Assembly (NCBI RefSeq): GCF_000702065.1
Contig: NZ_JNKN01000018.1
Location: 1-42,090 of the forward strand
DNA length: 42,090 nt
Reading direction: 5' to 3'
Source: Kandleria vitulina DSM 20405
GTDB lineage: Bacteria; Bacillota_I; Bacilli_A; Erysipelotrichales; Coprobacillaceae
In this document: one piece after another, positions 1 to 8,155 of the stretch
Layout of the letters: every line of letters begins with the position of its first letter
Position numbering within the stretch: position 1 is the stretch's first letter
Position numbers and translations under genes: made by a program
Notes under the pieces: model-generated
What the model was told of the DNA's origin: nothing
Databases searched by the model: none
What the model saw: the letters and a program-made list of their open reading frames with translations, nothing else

Positions 1-89
1 GGGGTTTTCAGCGTGCAATAAAAACCATGAAAAATTACTGATAATTTTTTTTAAATTTTTACTTGATTTCTATTATCCAATTTTTTTGT

Positions 90-95
90 TATAAT
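90..95 (+). promoter_or_regulatory. -10 box of the oxidoreductase operon
   Basis: A perfect TATAAT lies 20 bases before the first start codon, followed by AGAAGGAGG. The best -35-like hexamers upstream (TTGATT at 63-68, spacer 21) are badly spaced, so only the -10 is supported. Confidence 0.45.
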
Positions 96-114
96 ATGAG
101 AAGGAGGTAAGAAT

Positions 115-1089
115 ATGAAACTAGGAATATTAGGAACAGGAATGATTGTTCAGGAATTTTTAGAAATAGCACCTTCATTGCATCTAAAAAAAGCATTTAT
201 TCTTTCAAGTGAGCGTTCACTTGAAAAAGCAAATAAGCTTATGAAGGTTTATCATCTCGATGGTGTGTTGACATCCTACGATGATCTTTTAAAAGAAGAT
301 ATTGATACCATCTATGTCGGCTTGCCTAATCATCTTCATTTCTCATTTGCCTTAAAAGCATTAGAGGCTAATAAACATGTCATTATTGAAAAGCCCATTG
401 TAAGCAATATGAGAGAACTGAATCAATTAAAAGAAGTGGCCAAGAAACATAATCGCATAATATTAGAAGCCGTTACCTTGCATCGTATGCCAGCTTATCT
501 TGATATGAAGAAACAGTTGGATAAGCTCGGTGATATTAGAATTGTCTCTTTAAATTACTCACAGTATTCTTCTCGTTATGATGCCTTCAAGAAAGGTGAA
601 ATCCTTCCTGTCTTTGATGTTCATAAATCAGGAGGGGCTCTCTATGACTTAAATGTCTACAATCTCAACTTTGTGATTGGGTTATTTGGTAAACCTTTAT
701 CAGTAGATTATCATGCCAATCTTCAACGTGGTATTGATACATCAGGTATCTTCACGATGGACTATGGCTCATTCAAGGCTGTCTGCATCGGCTCAAAGGA
801 TACCGGTGCGCCGTTAATGAATACAATCCAAGGAGAACAGGGCACAATTATCATTGATACCCCTGTATCTAGAATGAGACAGTATAAAATAAAACATGAT
901 GTAGAAGAAGTTAGAACATTTGAAGAAGAGCATGCTATGTTATACGAATTTAAGCAGTTCAAGAACATCATTGAAAACAATGATGTAGAAAAAGCAAATG
1001 ACTACCTTGAAATCAGTACCCATGTCTTATGGGCATTAGAAGAAGGAAGAAGAAAGGCAGGAATTATATTTGATGCAGACAATTATTAA
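115..1089 (+). CDS. Gfo/Idh/MocA family NAD(P)-dependent oxidoreductase
   Basis: Predicted cytosolic sugar- or polyol-type dehydrogenase of 324 residues, a usual family length. Residues 1-120 form a Rossmann domain opening with LGILGTGMI, the dinucleotide-binding glycine loop. The family signature EKPI follows near residue 93, where the lysine normally takes part in catalysis. The C-terminal half should be the alpha/beta substrate domain and contains a DVHKSGGALYDLNVY stretch typical of the family. The start has GAAGGAGG seven bases upstream. The next gene begins inside its 3' end and belongs to the same family, so the two are probably cotranscribed and may act on related substrates. The substrate cannot be read from the sequence. 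Confidence 0.9.
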   Translation: MKLGILGTGMIVQEFLEIAPSLHLKKAFILSSERSLEKANKLMKVYHLDGVLTSYDDLLKEDIDTIYVGLPNHLHFSFALKALEANKHVIIEKPIVSNMRELNQLKEVAKKHNRIILEAVTLHRMPAYLDMKKQLDKLGDIRIVSLNYSQYSSRYDAFKKGEILPVFDVHKSGGALYDLNVYNLNFVIGLFGKPLSVDYHANLQRGIDTSGIFTMDYGSFKAVCIGSKDTGAPLMNTIQGEQGTIIIDTPVSRMRQYKIKHDVEEVRTFEEEHAMLYEFKQFKNIIENNDVEKANDYLEISTHVLWALEEGRRKAGIIFDADNY

Positions 1090-2104
1090 CGTAGGCTTTA
1101 TTGGAGCAGGAAAATCTACCCATCGCTATCAGGCTCCATTCATATTAAGAAGAAAGGATAAGTTTAAGATTAAGACAATCTGGGCGAGAAATCTTGATCA
1201 TATTTCATGGGAAAGAATCCCTCAGGTAACATATACTGATTGTCTAGAAGACATGTTAAATGATCAGGATATTTCCCTAGTTGTCATTTCTACTCCAGTC
1301 ATGCATTATGAATATGCAAAAATGGCTTTGGAACACGGCAAGAATGTTGTCTGTGAAAAACCTTTTACCGATACATATGAACAAGCTGTAGAACTGTTTA
1401 ATCTTGCAGAAGAAAAGAATCTAAAAATCATGTGCATTCAGAATAGACGTTTTGATTCAGACTTCCTAACAACTCAGAAAGTCATTGAATCAGGTATATT
1501 AGGAGATCTTCTAGAAGTAGAAATGCATTATGATTACTATCGTCCCTATGTAAGTGAAAACACTGATCACTTTAATCCTTATCAGGGCTACCTTTATGGT
1601 CATGCCTGTCACACCTTAGATCAGGCTATATCTTATTTTGGTTTTCCTGATGATTATCATCTAGAAGTAAGACAGCTTTTAGGAGAAGGAAGAATGAATG
1701 ATTACTTTGATATAGATTTCTTCTATAAACAAACAAAAGTCTCTATCAAGTCATCTTATTTCCGTGTTAAATCAAGACCACGCTTTGTCGCTTATGGGAA
1801 AAAAGGAATGTTTACTAAAGAAACTGAAGATCGTCAGGAATATGATTTAAAGAGATTCTATATGCCAACAAGTGATCATCCTGATTTTGGAATGGATCGC
1901 GAGGAACATTATGGAGAAGCTATCTTCTATGATGAACATGGAGAATATCATCAAGAAAAGATTCCTACTATCAATGGCGATTATGCCCGTTATTATGATG
2001 AAGTCTATGAAATGCTTGTAAATAATAAAGAACCACTTGTAAAAAAAGAACAGACACTCTTTGTGATGAAACTTCTTGAAGAAGGCATCAAGCAGTGTAA
2101 ATGA
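1073..2104 (+). CDS. Gfo/Idh/MocA family oxidoreductase, second copy
   Basis: A 343-residue paralogue-type oxidoreductase. The N-terminal Rossmann loop reads VGFIGAGKSTHRY and the EKPF family motif sits near residue 95. The C-terminal domain holds a long acidic and aromatic stretch, and HACHTLDQAI matches the family's substrate-domain helix with a conserved histidine. The ATG at 1073 was chosen over the TTG three bases upstream; it lies inside the end of the preceding gene (17-base overlap), which implies translational coupling. A GAAGAAGGAAG purine stretch upstream may serve as ribosome binding site. Family membership is clear; the substrate is unknown. An imperfect hairpin follows at 2129-2163. 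Confidence 0.88.
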   Translation: MQTIINVGFIGAGKSTHRYQAPFILRRKDKFKIKTIWARNLDHISWERIPQVTYTDCLEDMLNDQDISLVVISTPVMHYEYAKMALEHGKNVVCEKPFTDTYEQAVELFNLAEEKNLKIMCIQNRRFDSDFLTTQKVIESGILGDLLEVEMHYDYYRPYVSENTDHFNPYQGYLYGHACHTLDQAISYFGFPDDYHLEVRQLLGEGRMNDYFDIDFFYKQTKVSIKSSYFRVKSRPRFVAYGKKGMFTKETEDRQEYDLKRFYMPTSDHPDFGMDREEHYGEAIFYDEHGEYHQEKIPTINGDYARYYDEVYEMLVNNKEPLVKKEQTLFVMKLLEEGIKQCK

Positions 2105-2128
2105 CGTGACAAATCTAAGAAAAGAGAT

Positions 2129-2163
2129 ACAATAAATGCGACAGCTTTGTCGCATTTTATTGT
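2129..2163 (+). terminator. Imperfect hairpin between oxidoreductase and methyltransferase
   Basis: ACAATAAATGCGACA (2129-2143) pairs with 2148-2163 with one bulged T, around loop GCTT. There is no U-tract on the + strand; TGTACAAGGAGG follows directly. It may be a weak terminator, a processing site or an operator. The next ribosome binding site begins just after it. Confidence 0.45.
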
Positions 2164-2180
2164 ACAAGGAGGAAATTAAT

Positions 2181-2774
2181 ATGGTATCAAATCCGGCAAG
2201 ACCACAGGGAGAAGAAGGAAAGAAAATGCTTGAACGCATGAATAGAAGTCATGCACCATTAAGAGAATGGGGGCTTTCTTTTTATGATTGGAAAGATCAT
2301 CTTCATATTCTAGATATTGGATGTGGCGGAGGTGCTACAATCAAGGATATGCTTTCTTTATCAGAAGGAAGTGTAATCAACGGTGTTGATTACATGGAAG
2401 CGAGTGTAAAGCTTGCCTCTATCTACAATGAAGAAGAATTAGGTAAACGTGTCTTTATCAAGCAAGGGGATGTAGCCAATCTCCCTTATGAAAATGATAG
2501 CTTTGATCTCGTTACAGCAGTAGAAACTATCTATTTCTGGAAAGATATCAAAGATAACTTCAAGGAAGTAAAACGTGTCCTAAAAGAAGGAGGCACTTTC
2601 CTTGTTTTATGTGAAGGAAGTGACCCCGATGAAAATAATTGGCCAAAGATTGATGGACTAGTTAAAATCTATACACCAGAAGAAGTAGCGGGTATTTTAA
2701 AAGAAAATCATTTCAAAAATGTTATATTTCATCGAGGAGAAGGACAATATATTGCAGTTTTAGGTGAAAAATAG
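2181..2774 (+). CDS. Class I SAM-dependent methyltransferase
   Basis: A 197-residue soluble methyltransferase. Motif I, LDIGCGGGATI, near residue 45 is the glycine-rich S-adenosylmethionine loop. The acidic residue after strand 2 is in NGVDYMEA, and NLPYENDSFDLVTAVETIYFW corresponds to motifs II/III of the Methyltransf_11 type. The ATG at 2181 was chosen because CAAGGAGGAAATTAAT precedes it with ideal spacing; an in-frame start 45 bases upstream lies inside the hairpin and would add a non-conserved leader. The substrate is unknown. The pckA promoter begins about 50 bases after the stop, with no strong terminator between. Confidence 0.88.
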   Translation: MVSNPARPQGEEGKKMLERMNRSHAPLREWGLSFYDWKDHLHILDIGCGGGATIKDMLSLSEGSVINGVDYMEASVKLASIYNEEELGKRVFIKQGDVANLPYENDSFDLVTAVETIYFWKDIKDNFKEVKRVLKEGGTFLVLCEGSDPDENNWPKIDGLVKIYTPEEVAGILKENHFKNVIFHRGEGQYIAVLGEK

Positions 2775-2823
2775 TTTAAAAATTGTATTTTTTCGACTTT
2801 CCAATAGGTAAATTTGAGAAATA

Positions 2824-2853
2824 TTGAAAATGCTTACATTTTTGTGTTATAAT
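2824..2853 (+). promoter_or_regulatory. sigma-A promoter of pckA
   Basis: TTGAAA at 2824-2829 and TATAAT at 2848-2853 are separated by 18 bases; the pckA start lies 27 bases further on. No cre-like site was seen beside it. Confidence 0.75.
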
Positions 2854-2880
2854 CTCACTTATAGGAAAGAGAGGAATACT

Positions 2881-4479
2881 ATGGATCACACATTATTGAA
2901 ATTAGGTATCTACAACGATACAGGAAAAGTACATTATAATTTAGGCGCTGCTGCTTTAGTGGAAGAATCATTAAAGAAGGGAGAAGGTGTCTTAACCGAC
3001 ACAGGTGCCTTATCTATTAAAACAGGAAAGTATACTGGTCGATCACCAGATGACAAGTTTATTGTCGATACAGACAATGTCCATGATCACATTGCTTGGG
3101 GTGATGTCAACAAGCCAATGGACGAAAAGACATATCGTCATTTGAAGGAACGTGTCTTAACATATATGGGGGATAAAGAATTATATGTGTTCCAGGGATA
3201 TGCCGGTGCTGATCAGAAGTATACAAGAAAGTTCATGGTTATCAATGAGAGAGCCTGTCAGAACTTATTTATTAGACAGCTTTTAATTAGACCTTCAGAA
3301 GAAGAATTGGAAGACTATGGTGAACAGGATTATACAATCCTATCTGTACCAGGATTCCGTTGTGTACCTGAAAGAGATGGTACACATTCTGAAGCAGCTA
3401 TTATTGTTAACTTTAAAGAAAAGATTGTCATTATTGCAGGTACAGAATATTCTGGAGAAATCAAGAAAGCTGTATTTACAGTTATGAACTACGTTATGCC
3501 AATTGAAGAAAACGTATTGCCAATGCATTGTTCTGCCAATATGAACCCTGAAACAAGAGGAACAGCAGTATTCTTTGGTTTATCAGGAACTGGTAAAACA
3601 ACATTATCAGCGGACCCAAATCGTCTTTTGATTGGTGATGATGAACATGGATGGTCTGAAGACCGTATCTTCAACTTTGAAGGAGGCTGCTACGCAAAAT
3701 GTATCAACTTAACTCAGGATGGAGAGCCATATATCTACAATGCGATCAAGTTTGGTAGTGAAGTAGAAAATGTTATTGTTGACCCTGTTACACGTATCCC
3801 AGATTATTTTGATGGCACACTTACATTAAATACACGTGTTGCTTACCCACTAGAACATATCGAAAATGCGATTATGCCTTCTGTAGGTATCAGACCGGAT
3901 GTTGTTATCTTCTTGACTGCTGATGCCTTCGGTGTCTTGCCACCGATTTCTAAGCTCGACAGCAACTCTGCAATGTACCACTTCGTTACTGGTTTCACAT
4001 CTAAAGTTGCTGGTACAGAACGTGGCATTACTGAACCAGAACCAACGTTCTCTACATTATTTGGAGAACCATTTATGCCACTTGACCCAGATGTCTATGC
4101 TGAAATGTTAGGTGAACGTATCAAGAAACACAATGTACGTGTTTATCTTATCAATACAGGATGGACTGGTGGACCATATGGCATCGGTCATCGTATGAGA
4201 TTAAAATATACAAGAGCCATGGTTACAGCAGCCTTGAACGGTGATATTGAAAAAGCACGTTTTATCCATGATAAGAGATTCAATGTGCACGTACCACAGG
4301 AATGTCCTAATGTACCACATCATATCATGAACCCAAGAAGTACATGGCAGGATCGTAAAGCCTATGATGCACAGGCTAATAAGCTTGCTAAAATGTTCAA
4401 AGATAACTTTGAACAGAAATATAAGCATATGCCTGATGCAATCAAGGAAGCAGGACCAAAACCTATTGAAAAAAAATAG
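2881..4479 (+). CDS. pckA: Phosphoenolpyruvate carboxykinase (ATP)
   Basis: Interconverts oxaloacetate plus ATP with PEP, CO2 and ADP in the cytosol. In fermenting gut bacteria it often runs toward oxaloacetate to fix CO2 and save ATP, but the direction here is inference. At 532 residues it has the normal length for the ATP-type enzyme. Visible signatures are RSPDDKF (about 54-60), the family P-loop GLSGTGKTT (233-241) and the kinase-2/metal motif GDDEHGW (252-258), with the adenine-binding region toward the C-terminus. The ATG at 2881 follows AGGAAAGAGAGGAATACT; an in-frame upstream ATG falls between the promoter boxes and was rejected. The gene has its own promoter, and an ISL3-type element lies about 45 bases beyond the stop, perhaps having displaced the original terminator. 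Confidence 0.97.
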   Translation: MDHTLLKLGIYNDTGKVHYNLGAAALVEESLKKGEGVLTDTGALSIKTGKYTGRSPDDKFIVDTDNVHDHIAWGDVNKPMDEKTYRHLKERVLTYMGDKELYVFQGYAGADQKYTRKFMVINERACQNLFIRQLLIRPSEEELEDYGEQDYTILSVPGFRCVPERDGTHSEAAIIVNFKEKIVIIAGTEYSGEIKKAVFTVMNYVMPIEENVLPMHCSANMNPETRGTAVFFGLSGTGKTTLSADPNRLLIGDDEHGWSEDRIFNFEGGCYAKCINLTQDGEPYIYNAIKFGSEVENVIVDPVTRIPDYFDGTLTLNTRVAYPLEHIENAIMPSVGIRPDVVIFLTADAFGVLPPISKLDSNSAMYHFVTGFTSKVAGTERGITEPEPTFSTLFGEPFMPLDPDVYAEMLGERIKKHNVRVYLINTGWTGGPYGIGHRMRLKYTRAMVTAALNGDIEKARFIHDKRFNVHVPQECPNVPHHIMNPRSTWQDRKAYDAQANKLAKMFKDNFEQKYKHMPDAIKEAGPKPIEKK

Positions 4480-4524
4480 GCACTTTTCCAGGTAGCGGGC
4501 TATCCTGATTGATGGGGTGTCACT

Positions 4525-4537
4525 AACTGTGGGAAAT
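4525..4537 (+). repeat. ISL3-type terminal inverted repeat, pckA side
   Basis: AACTGTGGGAAAT, a perfect inverted match to 6948-6960. Outside it the two flanks do not align. Confidence 0.75.
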
Positions 4538-4582
4538 TGCCTATCCCACGAAAGTGGAAAGACATACCGAAAAAATCGGTTA

Positions 4583-4617
4583 GGACCGATATCAGTACTC
4601 TGATATCAGTCCTTTTT
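4583..4617 (+). terminator. Hairpin terminator inside the left end of the IS
   Basis: GGAC plus GATATCAG pairs with CTGATATC plus GTCC around a TACT loop, followed by TTTTT on the + strand. On the minus strand it lies just past the transposase stop and is followed further on by a second T-run (ACCGATTTTTTCGG). It probably works both ways, ending the transposase message and blocking read-through from pckA. Confidence 0.75.
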
Positions 4618-4619
4618 CG

Positions 4620-6212
4620 TCATTTTTTCTTTTCGTTTATCCATTCCCTGCTTGTCGGCTGGGGCTCCAGGAAGAACGTCGTCTCTGAATTGAGGCAGAG
4701 CAGTACCTTGTTTCTGAAGCGATGCCAGTTGGAGTAGCCGCTCTCGTGCTTGATGTCCTTTATGAGCTTGTTCCTGTTTTCGATGACGCTGGAATTTATT
4801 CGTCTTCTTTTCCTTGCCTTGTGGTCTTCAAGATATTCAGTGATTATTTCCTTTTTCGCATTTGGCAGACTGTCATCGATCACATAGCTTTCCTCATCAC
4901 CTTCAATCGGAGTGAATGAATTGATGATGCTTGTTCTCCATTGGCAGAGGGTGGCAGAGAAGCTGCACATTTCCTTTACTGCTGAAGTGCTGAAATTGTA
5001 TATAAGCTCCTTGAGAGCCGTTGGAGCAGTCTTTATCGTACTCTTCCGGAAAAAATGGTAAAGCTGTTCCTGGAGAGCGACTGCCTCTGAAAGTTCATTG
5101 TCAGTTTCGAGTATTTTGCAGTATATGTCATGATAGTTGAGATATTCCCTGAATACCCGATTGTATTTCTTTTTCCTGTTGGGATCGAAGAGGCCATCTG
5201 AAGGACGCTTGTAGAGCATCCATTGGGCAAACTTCTTGAGAAGGTAATAGCTTTTTACATGATGGTTGAATTCCATCAGTTCATCTGGCGTCATTTCGCG
5301 TACCGGTTTTGCCTCCTTCTTCAGGATCCTGTGGTGATTCATTATTCGTATTCTTACCTTCTGGACGCATCTAGACAGTTCCATCTTGAGATGGAACGAA
5401 TCGCATGAATGGACAGCCTTTGGAAACCATCTGTGGGTCATGTCGCGGTAGGTGTTCCACATGTCGCTGCTGACGATTTGCACTTCCTCACGTTCCTTCA
5501 GAGGAATCTTCTGGAAGTAGGCATCGAGATCCGCCTTCTTTCTTGAAGGCAGGACATCGATGATGTCCATGGTTTCATAGTCCATCATCACAAACACATA
5601 GTCGCTTACCGCGGTATGGAAGGCATAGGTCTCATCCACCACCAGGTAGCGTGGAAGTTTCCTTCTTGGGATGTTGACATGGCTGTCGAATATTCTCAGT
5701 ACCGTCGAGGGAGAGATGTGATATCTTTCGGCTATCGCCTTGAAGGTCTCATGTGGGCGGGAACAGTCCTGCAGCACATTATATACGGTCACTGCAGATA
5801 CTTTTTCACCCGGAAAAGCAAAAGGATTTGGCTCAACGAATGTCTTGCCGCACTCGGTGCAGCGCATTCGCCTCTGGTCATAGTCTATGAAACAGGGGGA
5901 GTTTGTGATAACGGAATGCGTTATTTTCCTTATTTTGTATCCCTTGACCTTGTCGGTCATGTTTCCGCACGCATTGCATCTGCATGGGACAGGCTTCAGC
6001 CTGATGTAGACGTGCAGTCCGTCCGGTTCATTGTGGACGTTGATTCTTTCCGCCTGGTCATCCTGCAAATTGAAGAGCTTCAGCACGAAGCTGTCCACCG
6101 AAAAGGGCGTAGTGGTGGTGTCAAAGGAGATGTTTTCTCCTGAAGGAGGCTGATTGCCGATCCTGCTTATCGATTCGACTGACTCGATTGGACTTGATTG
6201 ATTATTTTTCAT
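4620..6212 (-). CDS. ISL3 family transposase
   Basis: DDE-type transposase of 530 residues, apparently intact. The N-terminal zinc ribbon shows CRCNACG and, about 45 residues later, CTECGKTF (zf-ISL3). A helix-turn-helix region follows (AIAERYHISPSTVLRIF). The catalytic domain carries the three acidic residues in LVVDETYAF, SSDMWNTYRDM and SSVIENRNK, in the order expected for DDE_Tnp_ISL3. The ATG at 6212 is preceded by AAGAAGG at suitable distance; a GTG at 6224 is an alternative that falls within that ribosome binding site. A terminator hairpin lies just past the stop. Base and codon use differ from the neighbouring host genes. Confidence 0.95.
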   Translation of the reverse strand: MKNNQSSPIESVESISRIGNQPPSGENISFDTTTTPFSVDSFVLKLFNLQDDQAERINVHNEPDGLHVYIRLKPVPCRCNACGNMTDKVKGYKIRKITHSVITNSPCFIDYDQRRMRCTECGKTFVEPNPFAFPGEKVSAVTVYNVLQDCSRPHETFKAIAERYHISPSTVLRIFDSHVNIPRRKLPRYLVVDETYAFHTAVSDYVFVMMDYETMDIIDVLPSRKKADLDAYFQKIPLKEREEVQIVSSDMWNTYRDMTHRWFPKAVHSCDSFHLKMELSRCVQKVRIRIMNHHRILKKEAKPVREMTPDELMEFNHHVKSYYLLKKFAQWMLYKRPSDGLFDPNRKKKYNRVFREYLNYHDIYCKILETDNELSEAVALQEQLYHFFRKSTIKTAPTALKELIYNFSTSAVKEMCSFSATLCQWRTSIINSFTPIEGDEESYVIDDSLPNAKKEIITEYLEDHKARKRRRINSSVIENRNKLIKDIKHESGYSNWHRFRNKVLLCLNSETTFFLEPQPTSREWINEKKK

Positions 6213-6280
6213 GAAAAATTGCACCTTCTTTCTTAGTATGTCTATATGTTAGTCTACGAAAGAGGTCTGATGTTCAAGAG

Positions 6281-6778
6281 TCAGGTGGTCAGCGCAAAAA
6301 CTTTTCGGCCTCGGCTCAGGGCCCTGCATATGGCCAGGTACGCCTGGTTAGCCAGGGCGCCCATGGTTTTTCTGATGCGGTACGCCAAAGAGGATGAGAC
6401 AGCTGATAGTGCCTCATCGGTTTCTGGAACTGTTATTTTTTCATCATCACCTTCAGGTGATGCGTCATCATTGATGACTGCCATTATTTCATGAGCTCCG
6501 ATCACATGGTATGGAAGAAGGAATGACGGAAGGACCGTATGCGTTGTGAATGTTCCGTCGTGATTGATCTGCTTGACCCTGAACAGTGTCAGAGTGATTC
6601 GCTCTTCGCCATAGGAGTAGCTTCTTTCCACGTATGAATGGATATGCCATTTGAACTGGCTCATCTTCCTGCGGAGCTGTTCAATGATCTCTGCCGGTCT
6701 GTATTCCTTTCTGAATTCCTCAATAAATCTGAACTTGTCGGTTGTATTGATTTTTCTGTCGTACTGTTGTATTATCAT
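6281..6778 (-). CDS. Unknown protein carried by the ISL3 element
   Basis: About 165 residues, upstream of the transposase on the same strand and inside the terminal repeats, so it travels with the element. It is basic overall, with a predicted helical N-terminus (FIEEFRKEYRPAEIIEQLRRKM) and a segment reading THTVLPSFLLPYHVIGAHEI. From memory that segment resembles the C-terminal part of the DUF6431 proteins found with transposases, but the zinc-ribbon cysteines of that family are missing (a single Cys near the C-terminus). The start is uncertain: ATG at 6778 or TTG at 6805, neither with a clear ribosome binding site, and both next to a strong hairpin at 6794-6831. A role in transposition or its control is inference only. 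Confidence 0.65.
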   Translation of the reverse strand: MIIQQYDRKINTTDKFRFIEEFRKEYRPAEIIEQLRRKMSQFKWHIHSYVERSYSYGEERITLTLFRVKQINHDGTFTTHTVLPSFLLPYHVIGAHEIMAVINDDASPEGDDEKITVPETDEALSAVSSSLAYRIRKTMGALANQAYLAICRALSRGRKVFALTT

Positions 6779-6793
6779 ATTGTCGTAGGACGA

Positions 6794-6836
6794 GTGATGA
6801 ATCAAACTTTAGGCGGAGAGATTCATCACTTTTTTC
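6794..6836 (+). terminator. Perfect 11-bp hairpin at the start of the IS passenger gene
   Basis: AGTGATGAATC (6794-6804) pairs perfectly with 6821-6831 around a 16-base loop, followed by six T on the + strand, so it is a terminator for + strand transcripts. In the minus-strand mRNA the same stem covers the 5' end of the passenger gene and could hide its start. Confidence 0.6.
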
Positions 6837-6860
6837 TTTCTGAAGGATCGGTATGATACT

Positions 6861-6890
6861 ATTGTATCCCATTTATTTCCCGCAAATCAA
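6861..6890 (-). promoter_or_regulatory. Promoter of the IS genes
   Basis: On the minus strand TTGATT (6890-6885) and TACAAT (6866-6861) are separated by 18 bases, just inside the element's right end and pointing at the passenger and transposase genes. Confidence 0.6.
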
Positions 6891-6929
6891 AAAAGAGCGG
6901 GTTCTGAAAATAATTTCCAGAATCCCGCT
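6890..6929 (-). terminator. Inbound terminator at the right end of the IS
   Basis: AGCGGGTTCTG (6896-6906) pairs with 6918-6929 with one bulged base; on the minus strand the stem is followed by CTTTTTT. It stops transcripts entering from the CDF exporter side just before the IS promoter. Confidence 0.8.
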
Positions 6930-6947
6930 GAAAGTAACAGAAAGATG

Positions 6948-6960
6948 ATTTCCCACAGTT
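6948..6960 (-). repeat. ISL3-type terminal inverted repeat, CDF exporter side
   Basis: ATTTCCCACAGTT, a perfect inverted match to 4525-4537. Confidence 0.75.
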
Positions 6961-6997
6961 TGGAAGATCATCAAAAAATAAAAGATATACCCACATT

Positions 6998-7024
6998 AAA
7001 AGCACTCTTTATAGAGTGCTTTTA
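6998..7024 (-). terminator. Terminator of the CDF exporter
   Basis: AGCACTC (7001-7007) pairs with GAGTGCT (7014-7020), flanked by A and T runs. On the minus strand it directly follows, and partly overlaps, the exporter's stop codon. Confidence 0.8.
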
Positions 7025-8131
7025 ATCGCTTATATCTAAATCAATCTGAATATTGAATGTATAATCCGGATAATAGTTTTTCATTTCATCTTCAACGATT
7101 TTTACAAGATGATCACAATCTTCTACATCAAAACTAAAGATCAGATCAACCTGAATGAATCGTTCTTCTTTATTAAGATAGAAACCATGAAAACCAAGAA
7201 TACCTTCATGTTCACTAATAACTTTCTTGAGTTTCTCTTTTGCATCTAAAATAAGAGGATCTTTCGTATTGATAGAATAAAGACCAATACCTGTCAATAT
7301 CACACCTGTTTCATCTATAACACGATTGGTAATATTTCTTGAAAGAGTATCAAATTCATTGATGCTCATTGTATCTTCTACTTCTACATGAATAGATCCC
7401 TGATAACGATCAGGCCCATAAGCATGAAGAAGAAGATCATAGCTTCCCTGTACGCCTTCTTCTTGATTGACAATCTCTTTTATCTTCTTAGATAAAGATG
7501 GATCAATACGTTCTCCAAGCAAATCAGAGAGCGTATTTTTTAGCATGTCGATACCGCTCTTGATAATAAAGATAGAAATAACAGCAGCCAAATAAGCTTC
7601 AATAGAAAAAGAAGTAAAAATGAAAAGAATGGCAGCTAAAAGAGTTGCACTAGAAATAATCGCATCAAATCTTGCATCTTCACCAGAATTGATCAATGAA
7701 TCAGAATGAAGACGTTTACCCTGTTTTTTAGTATATTCTCCTAAAATGATTTTGGTGATAACCCCAACAAATACAATAAACAATGTTACAAGGGAATAAT
7801 GAGGTTTCCCTGGATTTATGATTGACTTGATGGATTCAATAAGGGATGTAATCCCTGCATAAAGTACGAGACAGGCGATAATGGCTGCAGTGAGGTATTC
7901 AATGCGACCATAGCCTAATGGGTGCTTCTTGTTTGGTCTCATCATGGAGAGTTTGGTACCGACGATGGTAATCAAGGAGCTAAGGGCATCACTTAAGTTA
8001 TTGATTGCATCAAGGGTAATGGCAATAGAATGTGATAATAAACCAACAACAGCTTTAAATATAGCTAATACAATATTGACAAGTATGCCGATGAAACTTG
8101 TTTTAATAATATTCTTTTCTCTGTTTTCCAT
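7022..8131 (-). CDS. Cation diffusion facilitator, probable Mn-type exporter
   Basis: Membrane antiporter of 369 residues that should expel a divalent metal in exchange for protons. The N-terminal two thirds hold about six hydrophobic helices; residues from about 210 on form the cytosolic ferredoxin-like dimerisation domain. The helix-2 metal motif reads DAINNLSDA (residues 41-49), with Asn instead of the His common in zinc exporters, and helix 5 has DARFDA (152-157). An N..D plus D..D site is the arrangement reported for manganese-type CDFs such as MntE, so manganese is the best guess but unproven. AGGAGGAAAT precedes the ATG at 8131. The small membrane protein upstream ends 24 bases away on the same strand, so cotranscription is likely. 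Confidence 0.9.
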   Translation of the reverse strand: MENREKNIIKTSFIGILVNIVLAIFKAVVGLLSHSIAITLDAINNLSDALSSLITIVGTKLSMMRPNKKHPLGYGRIEYLTAAIIACLVLYAGITSLIESIKSIINPGKPHYSLVTLFIVFVGVITKIILGEYTKKQGKRLHSDSLINSGEDARFDAIISSATLLAAILFIFTSFSIEAYLAAVISIFIIKSGIDMLKNTLSDLLGERIDPSLSKKIKEIVNQEEGVQGSYDLLLHAYGPDRYQGSIHVEVEDTMSINEFDTLSRNITNRVIDETGVILTGIGLYSINTKDPLILDAKEKLKKVISEHEGILGFHGFYLNKEERFIQVDLIFSFDVEDCDHLVKIVEDEMKNYYPDYTFNIQIDLDISD

Positions 8132-8155
8132 ATTTCCTCCTAGTTAAAAAGCGAG

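Larger units (their letters stand above)
4525..6960 (-). mobile_element. ISL3-family insertion sequence, about 2.4 kb, two genes
   Basis: The element is bounded by a 13-base perfect inverted repeat, AACTGTGGGAAAT at 4525-4537 and its complement at 6948-6960. It holds an intact ISL3-type transposase and a second unknown gene on the minus strand. Its coding sequence is visibly richer in G and C than the surrounding genes, which fits recent acquisition. No 8-base target duplication can be seen outside the repeats, so the exact ends are uncertain by some bases. It lies between pckA and the CDF exporter and interrupts no recognisable gene. Confidence 0.82.

Noticed and set aside
5616-6143. Open frame of 175 codons on the + strand inside the transposase
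   Set aside because: It lies fully antisense to an intact ISL3 transposase with all motifs, has no ribosome binding site and reads like no protein. It is a by-product of the GC-richer codon use.
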